From Alteromonas_E sp965248545 (GTDB lineage: Bacteria; Pseudomonadota; Gammaproteobacteria; Enterobacterales; Alteromonadaceae), in the NCBI GenBank assembly GCA_965248545.1, contig OZ252110.1, forward strand, positions 4,092,001 through 4,156,000: DNA of 64,000 nucleotides, given 5' to 3'. The position numbers and the translations under genes are program-made. Positions 17,672 to 25,707 of the stretch are shown piece after piece (within the stretch, counting starts at the first letter, position 1; each line of letters opens with the position of its first letter). The notes under the pieces were generated by a model. It made no database searches. It saw nothing but the letters and a program-made list of their open reading frames with translations, and was not told the DNA's origin.

Positions 17672-18886
17672 CTAATCGCTCACCGGTTGAGTATCGATTT
17701 CGACTCGATAGGCGTGTTCAGTTTGGATAATGCTTACCCGCCACTGTAATGCGTCGGCAATACGTTGAACTAAGTATTGCCCATGGCCTAGCCCCTGATA
17801 GTGTTTGCCTGGCCCTTGTTTAACATCGTTCTCAAAAACTAGTAGAGCTCCTCGGTTAGCAATACACATAGAACCACTGCCACCGTGATAGAAGCCATTG
17901 TTTATCAAGTTTTGACACAATAGACTGAGCAGTAGTCCATTCCCTTCCACACTAAAGTTTTCCTCAACCTCAAGTCGAACATCAAACGTAGCGTTGGATT
18001 GGCTTTGATGTAACGCAAGAATACTTCTCTCAACAATTGGCATCACTTTGAGCTTTTCGAAACTCAGGCTCTCAGCTCTTGCCAACGCCAAAAGCACTTC
18101 GACCGTATTTTTCAACGCGTCTGAAATTTGTCCCAGAAGCACTTTGTCTTCCCCGCCAATAGGTTGCTCCGCGCTTAATACTAAAGTGTTTTGTAAGATG
18201 GCCAGTGGCGTTCTGAGTTCGTGACTCACGTCGCGCACAAAATTTTTCTCGCGTTGTAACAACACGTCTATTTCGTTTAACGCCTGTTCGAACGCTCTAC
18301 CTAACTGGCCGATTTCGTCTTGTCGCCGCGACTCATGCGGTGCGAAATCGCTTCCAGCACTATGTTGATTGATTTGCGCAGTCAGCAATTCTAGTGGCCT
18401 AGCCGTTCGGTTTGAGAGGACCTTAGCCGCAACTAGAGAGACGATTAGCATAAGCAAAGACGACACACCAACGAACCAACCTATCAGCTTGCTTAAACTA
18501 TCGATAACAACGATTTGTGCCGCATCAATCACCAACCAAAAATGATCCTGTTCACCTAGCTCAAAACGTTCAAAATGAAAATTATGCCCTTCTACATCAA
18601 ACTCTTTCTCGTGCTGGTATTCCTCAACGCCAGCTCGCATTGCCGGATTGAGTTCATCTTTGCGATTAAACAGTAATATGTAATCCACTCGCGGCTGCAC
18701 GCGCTGCCCGGTTTGCTCATATACCGCTTGAATAAACCGCGCCTCGGTATGCATAACCTGCTTTACCACGTCATCTTCAGTGATCACGGCGAACAACCAG
18801 GTGATACCCGCGAATACAATACATACGCCCGCAGTTAGAGCGCCAAATGTGACAAACAACCGTGAGCGAATGGATTTAATCGGCAT
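17672..18886 (-). CDS. Sensor histidine kinase of TCS2
   Basis: A 404-residue kinase starting at ATG 18886 (AGTAGGG upstream), eight bases after the aspartic protease stop. First helix at residues 10-33, periplasmic sensor of about 105 residues with QHEKEFDVEGHNFHFERF, second helix near 140-160, HAMP linker, H-box DVSHELRTPLAILQN, N-box NLINNGFYHGG, and GLGHGQYLV in place of the G2 box. The canonical G1 DxGxG is missing; that place reads LLVFENDVKQ. It is strongly similar to the TCS3 kinase. It is transcribed with a protease lipoprotein rather than with its regulator, an unusual split. Confidence 0.9.
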   Translation of the reverse strand: MPIKSIRSRLFVTFGALTAGVCIVFAGITWLFAVITEDDVVKQVMHTEARFIQAVYEQTGQRVQPRVDYILLFNRKDELNPAMRAGVEEYQHEKEFDVEGHNFHFERFELGEQDHFWLVIDAAQIVVIDSLSKLIGWFVGVSSLLMLIVSLVAAKVLSNRTARPLELLTAQINQHSAGSDFAPHESRRQDEIGQLGRAFEQALNEIDVLLQREKNFVRDVSHELRTPLAILQNTLVLSAEQPIGGEDKVLLGQISDALKNTVEVLLALARAESLSFEKLKVMPIVERSILALHQSQSNATFDVRLEVEENFSVEGNGLLLSLLCQNLINNGFYHGGSGSMCIANRGALLVFENDVKQGPGKHYQGLGHGQYLVQRIADALQWRVSIIQTEHAYRVEIDTQPVSD

Positions 18887-18894
18887 TGAGTACC

Positions 18895-20115
18895 CTACTT
18901 TGAATAACCTTTTATGTGTTCTAATGGCAGTGACACACAGGTTTTGCGTAACATGCATAATGACAGTGATTGTGGCGTATCTGCCATCGCAAGCCAATCT
19001 TCTTCGGTCAAGTCAGTACTTGGAATACCGTTTAGCGAGACAATTACGTCACCGACAGCTATGCCTGCATCCGAAGCGGGAAAGTCAGGTGAAACATAGC
19101 GCACGATCAAATGGCCGTTGCGGAGTTTGCGTAGCTCTAACCCAGCCAAATTGTACTGCGTCTCGAAAGACCCTCCTGAATACGGTACTAGGGCGAACTG
19201 AGATGAATGGTAGTCAATGATCGAGACGTATTGATTCATTAGCGCGCTGCCAATCACCCACCAATCATCTTCATCCTCGCTTGGGATGAGATTCGTTTTG
19301 ACCCGTTTAAAGGTATGCTCGCCAAACGATAGGCTGTCTATGGTCGCTCGTTGGTGTTCAACTTTACCGCTTAGCCCAAAGTCTGCCGCAGTAACTGTGG
19401 CTGGAAACGTTACTTGCTCATTGGCAATAAAAGCAGTATTCAGCTTCAAATAATGGCGACTACCAGTATCGATCACAATATCACGCTCAACTGATACTTG
19501 GTCGTTAAAATTCAGCTTGGCTGGAATGTTCAACTTGCTAAATGTTGTATCAAAACCGACACTCCATTGATCTCCCGATGTCAGTACAGATTCTCTATTT
19601 AGCGTAATACGGCCATGTTTTTTGTCGAATGTCCATGCGAAATGACGCATAAGATCGTGACCAATAACGCCATCCATAATCGCTTCTTGCTCACTGTGAT
19701 AATACGGTGTTGTGGACAGCGGAATGTAAGCTACTTTCAGATCGTTGAATACCACATCCCCGAACGCGATGGAGGCAACAGCCGCTTGATAAGCAGGTGT
19801 TTTGGATTCTTGCCCCCACCCTGCAATAGCCAATTCAAAGCCTTTGGTAACAGAAACCTTACGACCTTTTGGCGTATCAAACAGCATAGTAAAGGAAGCA
19901 CCGCTATCGATTAGAAACAATAACTCCTGACCGTCCATCGTTACATGCACATAGGGCTTATGACCGATATATACAGCATCAAATTCGTGTTCAGTCTGGC
20001 CTTGAGGCCAAATAGGTGACAGTTCATCATTGGCACTTTTCATACGCAACGTGTTGACCACCGAACAGCCGGACAACGTAAGCGCCGCTATCAAAAAAAC
20101 CATTCTCATCCACAT
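18895..20115 (-). CDS. Lipoprotein aspartic protease (retropepsin-like, two lobes) with PDZ domain
   Basis: A 406-residue lipoprotein; ATG 20115 has GGAG eight bases upstream and gives MRMVFLIAALTLSGC with a lipobox Cys near residue 17. Two aspartic-protease half-sites are visible: LLFLIDSGASFTMLF (about residue 65) and DIVIDTGSRHYLKL (about 215), so one chain could form a complete active site. The C-terminal PDZ domain (about 325-400) includes YVSPDFPASDAGIAVGDVIV. Likely periplasmic, anchored in a membrane. First gene of the operon leading into the TCS2 kinase, with a 7-4-7 repeat promoter. It may process an envelope protein as part of TCS2 signalling, by inference. Confidence 0.85.
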   Translation of the reverse strand: MWMRMVFLIAALTLSGCSVVNTLRMKSANDELSPIWPQGQTEHEFDAVYIGHKPYVHVTMDGQELLFLIDSGASFTMLFDTPKGRKVSVTKGFELAIAGWGQESKTPAYQAAVASIAFGDVVFNDLKVAYIPLSTTPYYHSEQEAIMDGVIGHDLMRHFAWTFDKKHGRITLNRESVLTSGDQWSVGFDTTFSKLNIPAKLNFNDQVSVERDIVIDTGSRHYLKLNTAFIANEQVTFPATVTAADFGLSGKVEHQRATIDSLSFGEHTFKRVKTNLIPSEDEDDWWVIGSALMNQYVSIIDYHSSQFALVPYSGGSFETQYNLAGLELRKLRNGHLIVRYVSPDFPASDAGIAVGDVIVSLNGIPSTDLTEEDWLAMADTPQSLSLCMLRKTCVSLPLEHIKGYSK

Positions 20116-20148
20116 AATTACCACTCCAGTGTTAACAAAGAGTCATTC

Positions 20149-20182
20149 ATTCTATGGCGGTATAGGTCAAGATAGGGTGAAA
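20149..20182 (-). promoter_or_regulatory. 7-4-7 direct repeat plus -10-like hexamer (site D) before the protease-TCS2 kinase operon
   Basis: Minus strand: TTTCACC-CTAT-CTTGACC at 20182-20165, ten bases, then TAGAAT at 20154-20149. The start codon at 20115 is 33 bases beyond. Second half-site differs by C and G from the consensus, as in site C. Confidence 0.6.
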
Positions 20183-20287
20183 TATGCTGAGTAATACTAA
20201 ACTTTGTTCGAGCATTCTCACGAATTCAACCGTGCTGTTTTTTTAGTCAAATACTGGCATACTGAAAGCACAAAAATAAACAGAATC

Positions 20288-21640
20288 ATGGACATGCGAA
20301 AACTACTATCCTTTACCCTAGCCCTGTTAATTTTCTCAACCAGCGCCGCTGACTTCAGTCAAGGGCGTGTGATACAAGCGCTGCCCGACGTTTTGTCATT
20401 TAAAGAGCGGGTTGAACCATTGAATGAAATGGTGATCGATCGTCTCGACAATCTGCTACCTAAATTGATGCAAGAAGCGGATCTTGATATGTGGTTAGTG
20501 ATCAATCGCGAGTATGGCGAAGACCGCTTGTTTTACACTTTAGTGCCACAACCCACTTTTGCAGCACGACGCACAACACTACTAGTATTTCACAAGCAAG
20601 AAGATGGCTCTGTTGACCGTTTCAGCGTAAGCCGCTACCCAATCGGAGAAGTTTATCCAACAGTATGGGATGGTGGTACCAAGGAGCAACAATGGCAACG
20701 TTTAGCTGAAGTAATCGCGGAGCGCGATCCCGAACGCATCGGTATCAATATCAGTGAAGATTGGGCATTGGCAGATGGTTTGAGTGTTGGTTTACATCAA
20801 CAATTATTGAAGTATTTACCGGAAACCTATCAGGCGCGCCTTACCAGTGCTGAAGATCTGGTGGTCCGTTGGCTCGAAACACGCAGTGAAAAAGAACTCA
20901 ATATCTATCCTCAAGTTGTCACGCTAGCCCGCGGTGTAATCGCGGAAGCGTTTTCAAACAAAGTGATAACGCCGGGTGCAACCACGACAGATGATATCGC
21001 GTGGTACATCCGCGAACGCTTCGAGGAATTGCAGTTACGTCCGTGGTTTCAACCATATGTAAACATCCAACGCGAGGGTGACGAGACCAGTAAAGATGAC
21101 GTGTTTATGGGCGTGTACAATCGTACTGTGCTACCCGGCGATATCATTCATACTGATGTTGGGATCTGCTACATGACGCTGTGTACCGATACGCAGGAAA
21201 TGGCCTATGTCCTCAAAATGGAAGAAAACGATGTGCCACAAGGTCTAAAGGACGCGATGGCTATCGGCAATCGCTGGCAGGATATACTCACCGGTAACTT
21301 TAAAACGGGTGATACAGGCAACGAGATCCTCGCAAACACCATAAAAGACAGCATAGCCGAAGGGATTAAAAGCAGCACCTATACCCATCCGCTCGGCATG
21401 GTAGGTCACGCCAGCGGTCCGACGATTGGCATGTGGGACAATCAAGGTCCAACCCCCGTGCAAGGTGATTGGAAGCTATACCCCAATACGGGATATGCCA
21501 TAGAAGGTAATATCTCCACTCAACTACCTGAGTGGAACAACCAGTGGATCCAAATCAAACTCGAGCAAAGTGCCGTGTTTGATGGCGAAACCGTTTGGTA
21601 TTTAGCCGGTCGCCAAACGCAGTGGCATCTCATTCGGTAG
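20288..21640 (+). CDS. Exported M24-family metallopeptidase (Xaa-Pro aminopeptidase-like)
   Basis: About 450 residues from ATG 20288; MDMRKLLSFTLALLIFSTSA is a signal peptide cut near residue 21. The N-terminal creatinase-like domain (about 30-200) is followed by the pita-bread fold. The five metal ligands can be placed: Asp in IIHTDVGICY, Asp in LCTDTQEM, His in MVGHASGPTIG, Glu in YAIEGNIS and Glu in IKLEQSAVF. All are present, so it is probably an active dinuclear metallopeptidase in the periplasm. No strong ribosome site is seen; ATG 20294 is an alternative. Monocistronic, ending in a strong terminator. Confidence 0.87.
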   Translation: MDMRKLLSFTLALLIFSTSAADFSQGRVIQALPDVLSFKERVEPLNEMVIDRLDNLLPKLMQEADLDMWLVINREYGEDRLFYTLVPQPTFAARRTTLLVFHKQEDGSVDRFSVSRYPIGEVYPTVWDGGTKEQQWQRLAEVIAERDPERIGINISEDWALADGLSVGLHQQLLKYLPETYQARLTSAEDLVVRWLETRSEKELNIYPQVVTLARGVIAEAFSNKVITPGATTTDDIAWYIRERFEELQLRPWFQPYVNIQREGDETSKDDVFMGVYNRTVLPGDIIHTDVGICYMTLCTDTQEMAYVLKMEENDVPQGLKDAMAIGNRWQDILTGNFKTGDTGNEILANTIKDSIAEGIKSSTYTHPLGMVGHASGPTIGMWDNQGPTPVQGDWKLYPNTGYAIEGNISTQLPEWNNQWIQIKLEQSAVFDGETVWYLAGRQTQWHLIR

Positions 21641-21660
21641 GGATACGGCACTTGCGCCAT

Positions 21661-21694
21661 AAAGGCAAGAGGACTTGTTCCCTTGCCTTTTTTT
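21661..21694. terminator. Strong intrinsic terminator between M24 and NYN genes
   Basis: AAAGGCAAG (21661-21669) pairs perfectly with CTTGCCTTT (21682-21690), followed by a run of seven T. The complementary strand also has flanking A/T, so it may serve both converging genes; it overlaps the end of the NYN gene. Confidence 0.8.
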
Positions 21695-22184
21695 ATTTGC
21701 TCAACAACATGTCTGTTGAGATTGGTATGTAGTGATCGACACTGTTAATCAATGAAAGAGCAGTTAATGGTTCTGCGCTGATCACATGGGTCGTGAGGTT
21801 ATCAGACTGCTTCAAACGTTGCATTAAACGGTCAAAATCACCGTCACCGCTGAGCAGAAATACGTGTTCAACAGCATGTGAAGCGTCCATGATATCGATG
21901 GTAATCCCCACATCCCAATCGCCTTTTGCGGTTCCGTCCTGGCGCTGAATATAGGGTTTGAGCTTCACAGTAAACCCCATGCTGCGCAGCGCTGTTTGGA
22001 ATTTGTGTTGGCCGTCGTTATTACTCTCAATCGCATACGCATTCGCAGTCACCAAATTGTAGTCGACCGCAAGCTGAGAATAGAGCTGGCGATAATTAAA
22101 TGACTGTTGAAAAGCCTGCTTGCAGGTGTAATAGATGTTTTGCACATCGACAAAAACTGCGGCGGTCGGCTTGCTATCACTCAT
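21693..22184 (-). CDS. NYN-domain (LabA/DUF88-like) putative ribonuclease
   Basis: A 163-residue cytoplasmic PIN-like protein. Active-site acids are visible: AAVFVDVQNIYY near residue 12 (first Asp, Asn), GDWDVGITIDIM near 90, and LLSGDGDFDRLM near 113. This acidic arrangement is that of NYN nucleases acting on RNA. The ATG overlaps the stop of the upstream rhlE gene by one base, so a DEAD-box helicase and a possible RNase are translationally coupled. RNA target unknown. Confidence 0.82.
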   Translation of the reverse strand: MSDSKPTAAVFVDVQNIYYTCKQAFQQSFNYRQLYSQLAVDYNLVTANAYAIESNNDGQHKFQTALRSMGFTVKLKPYIQRQDGTAKGDWDVGITIDIMDASHAVEHVFLLSGDGDFDRLMQRLKQSDNLTTHVISAEPLTALSLINSVDHYIPISTDMLLSK

Positions 22185-23521
22185 TAGCCCGCTGCCCTAG
22201 GACTGCTAGCCGGTCTTCTGCGTCGTCGCTGGGGTTTAGTTTGATTGCCCCTGCCCTGCTCCGCCGAATTACCACTTTTCACGGCCTGCTTCTGAGCACC
22301 ATCATTGGCTTTATTATGTGTCTTAGGCTTTTTCGGTTTCTTTGGTTTTTTGGGCTTTGCCGGTAACTCGATATGCGGAACCGTTAAGGTTGGCTCAAAA
22401 CCGTCTACGACCTCTCTGGGAATTTGAAGTCCGATTAAGCGTTCAATTGTCGCCAATTGCTTTGCCTCATCAGCACAAACCAACGACATTGCCAATCCAG
22501 CGTTCCCGGCACGCCCCGTCCTTCCGATTCTATGCACGTAATCTTCAGCAACGTGCGGTAAATCAAAATTCACCACATAGGGTAATTCGGCAATATCAAT
22601 CCCACGTGCAGCAATATCTGTCGCCACGAGCACTTGGAGTTGCCCATCTTTAAATTCAGACAGTGCGCGTGTTCTCACGTTTTGACTCTTATTGCCATGA
22701 ATTGCCGCAGCGCTAATGTTTTTCTTGTTTAAATTACTGGTTAGGCGATTGGCACCATGTTTGGTTCGACAAAACACTAATACTTGAAACCAATTGTGTT
22801 GCTTCAGTAATTGAATTAACACCTTCGTTTTTTTATTTTTGTCCACCGGATGAACGCGTTGCTCAATTCGCTCTACCGTAGTATTTGGGGGTGTTACCGA
22901 GACTTCCACGGGGTCGTTGACTAAGTTCTTCGCCAACGCTCGAATGCCATCGGAAAACGTTGCGGAGAACAAAAGGTTTTGACGCTTCTTCGGCAACAAC
23001 GCGAGAATTTTCTTAATGTCGTGAATAAACCCCATGTCGAGCATTCGGTCTGCTTCATCCAATACAAGTGTTTCGATCTGTTCGAATTTCACTGCATTTT
23101 TTTCGAATAGATCCAACAAACGTCCAGGTGTGGCAATTAACACATCCGTGCCCTTGCGCAATTTGAGCATCTGTGGGTTAATTTTTACCCCACCATAAAC
23201 CAAATTGTAATTGAGCCTTAATTCTTGACCGTACTTTTCAACACTTTCAGCAACTTGAGCAGCCAGCTCTCGAGTAGGCGTTAAAATAAGTGCGCGCACT
23301 CCATTACCATTTACCCGTTGTTTCGACTCAGATAAACGCTGCAGGAGAGGCAAAGTAAAAGCAGCGGTTTTGCCGGTGCCGGTTTGTGCCGCAGCCATAA
23401 CATCACGGCCATCTAAAACGGGTGCAATGGCTTTGCCTTGGATTGGCGAAGGCGTTTCATAGCCTTGTTTATCAAGGGCTTTAAGAAGTGGTGGAATTAA
23501 TCCTAGAGATTCAAATGTCAT
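22184..23521 (-). CDS. rhlE: DEAD-box ATP-dependent RNA helicase RhlE
   Basis: A 445-residue cytoplasmic helicase with the complete motif set: Q motif (GYETPSPIQGKAIAP), motif I AQTGTGKTAAF, Ia PTRELAAQV, II DEADRMLDMGF, III SATFS, IV VLVFCRTKHGAN, V ATDIAARGIDI and VI HRIGRTGRAG. The C-terminal tail after residue 375 is a low-complexity Lys-Pro-Lys and Arg-rich RNA-binding tail typical of RhlE. RhlE proteins remodel rRNA and help degradosome-type decay. Downstream is the overlapping NYN gene, suggesting a shared RNA process. Confidence 0.93.
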   Translation of the reverse strand: MTFESLGLIPPLLKALDKQGYETPSPIQGKAIAPVLDGRDVMAAAQTGTGKTAAFTLPLLQRLSESKQRVNGNGVRALILTPTRELAAQVAESVEKYGQELRLNYNLVYGGVKINPQMLKLRKGTDVLIATPGRLLDLFEKNAVKFEQIETLVLDEADRMLDMGFIHDIKKILALLPKKRQNLLFSATFSDGIRALAKNLVNDPVEVSVTPPNTTVERIEQRVHPVDKNKKTKVLIQLLKQHNWFQVLVFCRTKHGANRLTSNLNKKNISAAAIHGNKSQNVRTRALSEFKDGQLQVLVATDIAARGIDIAELPYVVNFDLPHVAEDYVHRIGRTGRAGNAGLAMSLVCADEAKQLATIERLIGLQIPREVVDGFEPTLTVPHIELPAKPKKPKKPKKPKTHNKANDGAQKQAVKSGNSAEQGRGNQTKPQRRRRRPASSPRAAG

Positions 23522-23680
23522 GCGCTATCGAGTAAGTAGTAAAAAGGAACCGCCCCGTCAATGCGAATGGAACTCATCTTTGCCATTGGCGTATAAAGCG
23601 GCGTGGGAGCTTACATGAAAAGGCTTCGATTTGCGAACAACATATCGCAAAGCGTTCAATCTGATCGCTAGCGGGTTAGT

Positions 23681-24115
23681 TTAGCGAGGGTCTTTTCGCA
23701 AAGCTTGAAAACCAAGCCACCCAGCCATCGCACTGACACCGGTCAGAAATACGCCCCAAGCCCAGTCAATCAGCATGATAAACAACGTAAAACCTTCCAG
23801 GATACTGTAGTTGGTTAAATTGTATGCACCATAGCTGGCAAGTCCCAATAAAGCGCCATCAATACCGGCGTAGTGCAAAGGCTTATCTCGATTGGCCACG
23901 ACCGCTAGCACAAATATCACCCCTCCGTACATCAAATAAAACACTAACCAAGGCCAAGAAATAAATTGGCTTCTCAGCATGCCTTCCATCTCTGCTTGAT
24001 ACCAGTCAGCGGCAAACCAGCCCAGCCAGAACACTTCAAGTACTGCGAAGCAGAGAAAAATGGCAAATAGTGACGCTAGAATACTGGTGGAAAAAGTAAC
24101 AATCTTATCAAGCAT
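23681..24115 (-). CDS. DUF2177 family membrane protein
   Basis: A 144-residue protein with four membrane helices and DUF2177 marks: FWLGWFAADWYQAEM near residue 30, GLASYGAYNLTNYSIL near 92, and IDWAWGVFLTG near 118. The family is widespread but uncharacterised. It lies 39 bases downstream of the purine permease stop region but in separate orientation context; same strand as that permease, transcribed after it, so read-through from the permease gene is possible. Confidence 0.82.
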   Translation of the reverse strand: MLDKIVTFSTSILASLFAIFLCFAVLEVFWLGWFAADWYQAEMEGMLRSQFISWPWLVFYLMYGGVIFVLAVVANRDKPLHYAGIDGALLGLASYGAYNLTNYSILEGFTLFIMLIDWAWGVFLTGVSAMAGWLGFQALRKDPR

Positions 24116-24154
24116 AGACCCTATCCTAATGTTGCAAAATTGATTCTGATTGAC

Positions 24155-25465
24155 TCACAGCCATATGTACTTGAGTAAGGCTAAGGCTGCAATAATATAA
24201 ACTGAAACACTGACTTCCTGCGCTTTGCCTGACATTAACTTAACGGCCGCATATGTTAAAAAGCCCAGTGCTATACCCTCCGCTATTGAATAGGTTAAAG
24301 GCATCATAACCGCGGTAACCACCACAGGAGCGGATTCGGTTAAATCATCCCACTGAACATTGGTGATAGCCGAAATCATCAATACAGAGACAAATATCAA
24401 AGCGGCTGAAGTTGCGAATGTCGGGATCATTTGCGCTAGCGGGGCGAAGAACAACGCGCATAAGAACAACGCCGCGGTGGTCAAAGCGGTAAGGCCTGTG
24501 CGACCGCCGACGGCGATACCTGCACCACTTTCAATGTAGGAAGTTGTCGTTGAAGTACCGAGTAATGAGCCTGCTACTGAGGCCGAACTGTCTGCCATTA
24601 AAGCCTTCCCTAGGCGCGGCAATTTTCCATCCTTATCCATTAGCCCCGCTTTTTGCCCAGTCGCAACCAAGGTGCCGGATGTATCGAACAAGTCAACAAA
24701 CAAGAATGCAAATATAACTGCGTACAAGCCTGCTTCTAGCGCGCCCCATATATCCAATTTCAAAAATGTGGCTGATACCCCAGAAGGCATTGCGACCAGG
24801 CCTTGGTAAGCAACCAAATTTTGGCCATCAATAAACACATCTGAAATGGCGCCGGCAAGGGTCACCGCCGCCATACCAATAATAACCGAGCCCACAACGC
24901 CTCGATGATGCAGTGCCGTAATCAACACAAAGCCAACAAACGTCAAAATGACTTGCGTTGAACTCACCTCACCTAAGCCAACCAGCGTCGCTGGATTATC
25001 GACTACTATCCCAGCATTTTGTAACCCGATGATGGCTAGAAATAGGCCGATTCCGACAGATATTGACGTTTTGAGAGACGCGGGTATCGCGTTAATGATC
25101 CATTCGCGCACTCTAAAGGCGCTGAGTAAGAAAAACACTATTCCTGACCAAAACACGCAACCTAAAGCGATTTCCCAGGAGTGTCCCATCCCAAACACAA
25201 CGCCAAACGTGAAAAATGCGTTGAGCCCCATACCGGGTGCTAATGCAACGGGATAGTTGGCCAACAATCCCATCAGAGCGCTCCCCAGCGCAGCCGCAAT
25301 ACACGTTGCTACAAAAACCGCCTCAAATGGCATACCCGTTTGGGACAGTATTCCTGGGTTAACGGCGATAATGTACGCCATCGTCAGAAAGGTTGAAATT
25401 CCCGCTAGGACTTCAGTTTTGACTGTCGTACCGTTTTCTCGCAGCTTGAAATAACGCTCTAGCAT
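24155..25465 (-). CDS. NCS2-family (AzgA-like) purine permease
   Basis: A 436-residue inner-membrane transporter; ATG 25465 has GGAGG eight bases upstream. About 12-14 hydrophobic segments. Typical AzgA/GhxP features: MLERYFKLRENGTTVKTEVLAGI at the start, LTMAYIIAVNP, PGMGLNAFFTFG, the LFDTSGTLVATGQKAG motif and the SSxAGSLLGTSTTTSYIESGAGIAVG signature near residue 300. Members move adenine or guanine/hypoxanthine with protons. No purine riboswitch was found upstream. The DUF2177 gene follows by 39 bases on the same strand. Confidence 0.92.
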   Translation of the reverse strand: MLERYFKLRENGTTVKTEVLAGISTFLTMAYIIAVNPGILSQTGMPFEAVFVATCIAAALGSALMGLLANYPVALAPGMGLNAFFTFGVVFGMGHSWEIALGCVFWSGIVFFLLSAFRVREWIINAIPASLKTSISVGIGLFLAIIGLQNAGIVVDNPATLVGLGEVSSTQVILTFVGFVLITALHHRGVVGSVIIGMAAVTLAGAISDVFIDGQNLVAYQGLVAMPSGVSATFLKLDIWGALEAGLYAVIFAFLFVDLFDTSGTLVATGQKAGLMDKDGKLPRLGKALMADSSASVAGSLLGTSTTTSYIESGAGIAVGGRTGLTALTTAALFLCALFFAPLAQMIPTFATSAALIFVSVLMISAITNVQWDDLTESAPVVVTAVMMPLTYSIAEGIALGFLTYAAVKLMSGKAQEVSVSVYIIAALALLKYIWL

Positions 25466-25561
25466 TAACGTTGCCTCCATAGGCAGGTGAAATGTGCATG
25501 TAATGTCATGCTTCTTATTGGCATTTGGTAACAAAGTCTAACTGACGTACAAGAGCCTGTC

Positions 25562-25583
25562 TAAACCCGACTAGCCGGGTTTA
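25562..25583. repeat. Perfect 8-base inverted repeat in the permease-ybiT divergent region
   Basis: TAAACCCG (25562-25569), six-base spacer ACTAGC, CGGGTTTA (25576-25583). No T run follows on either strand, so it is not an obvious terminator. It lies about 80 bases upstream of the permease start and could be an operator for that gene or for ybiT. Confidence 0.5.
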
Positions 25584-25627
25584 CTGCGGCCTGCTTAAAT
25601 TTCCCAACCTTGCGGCGCAAAATGCGC

Positions 25628-25685
25628 TAGAATGCCGCCAATTTTTCGCCAGCGATGATGCGGATTTCGCTGGTACGGCTTTTTT
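25628..25685 (+). promoter_or_regulatory. ybiT leader: -10-like TAGAAT and attenuator-like hairpin
   Basis: TAGAAT at 25628-25633 would start RNA near 25640. Within the leader CCAGCGA (25649-25655) pairs with TCGCTGG (25667-25673), and GCCG at 25634-25637 could pair with CGGC at 25676-25679, directly before six T (25680-25685). The gene begins at 25708. A terminator-shaped leader before an ABC-F gene suggests attenuation, but the inner stem is six bases from the T tract and the -35 is poor. Confidence 0.4.
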
Positions 25686-25707
25686 ATCTCTTTCGGAACT
25701 ATCCTCG

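Noticed and set aside
25466..25700. Purine riboswitch before the NCS2 permease
   Set aside because: No conserved purine aptamer core is visible in this region; only a simple inverted repeat.
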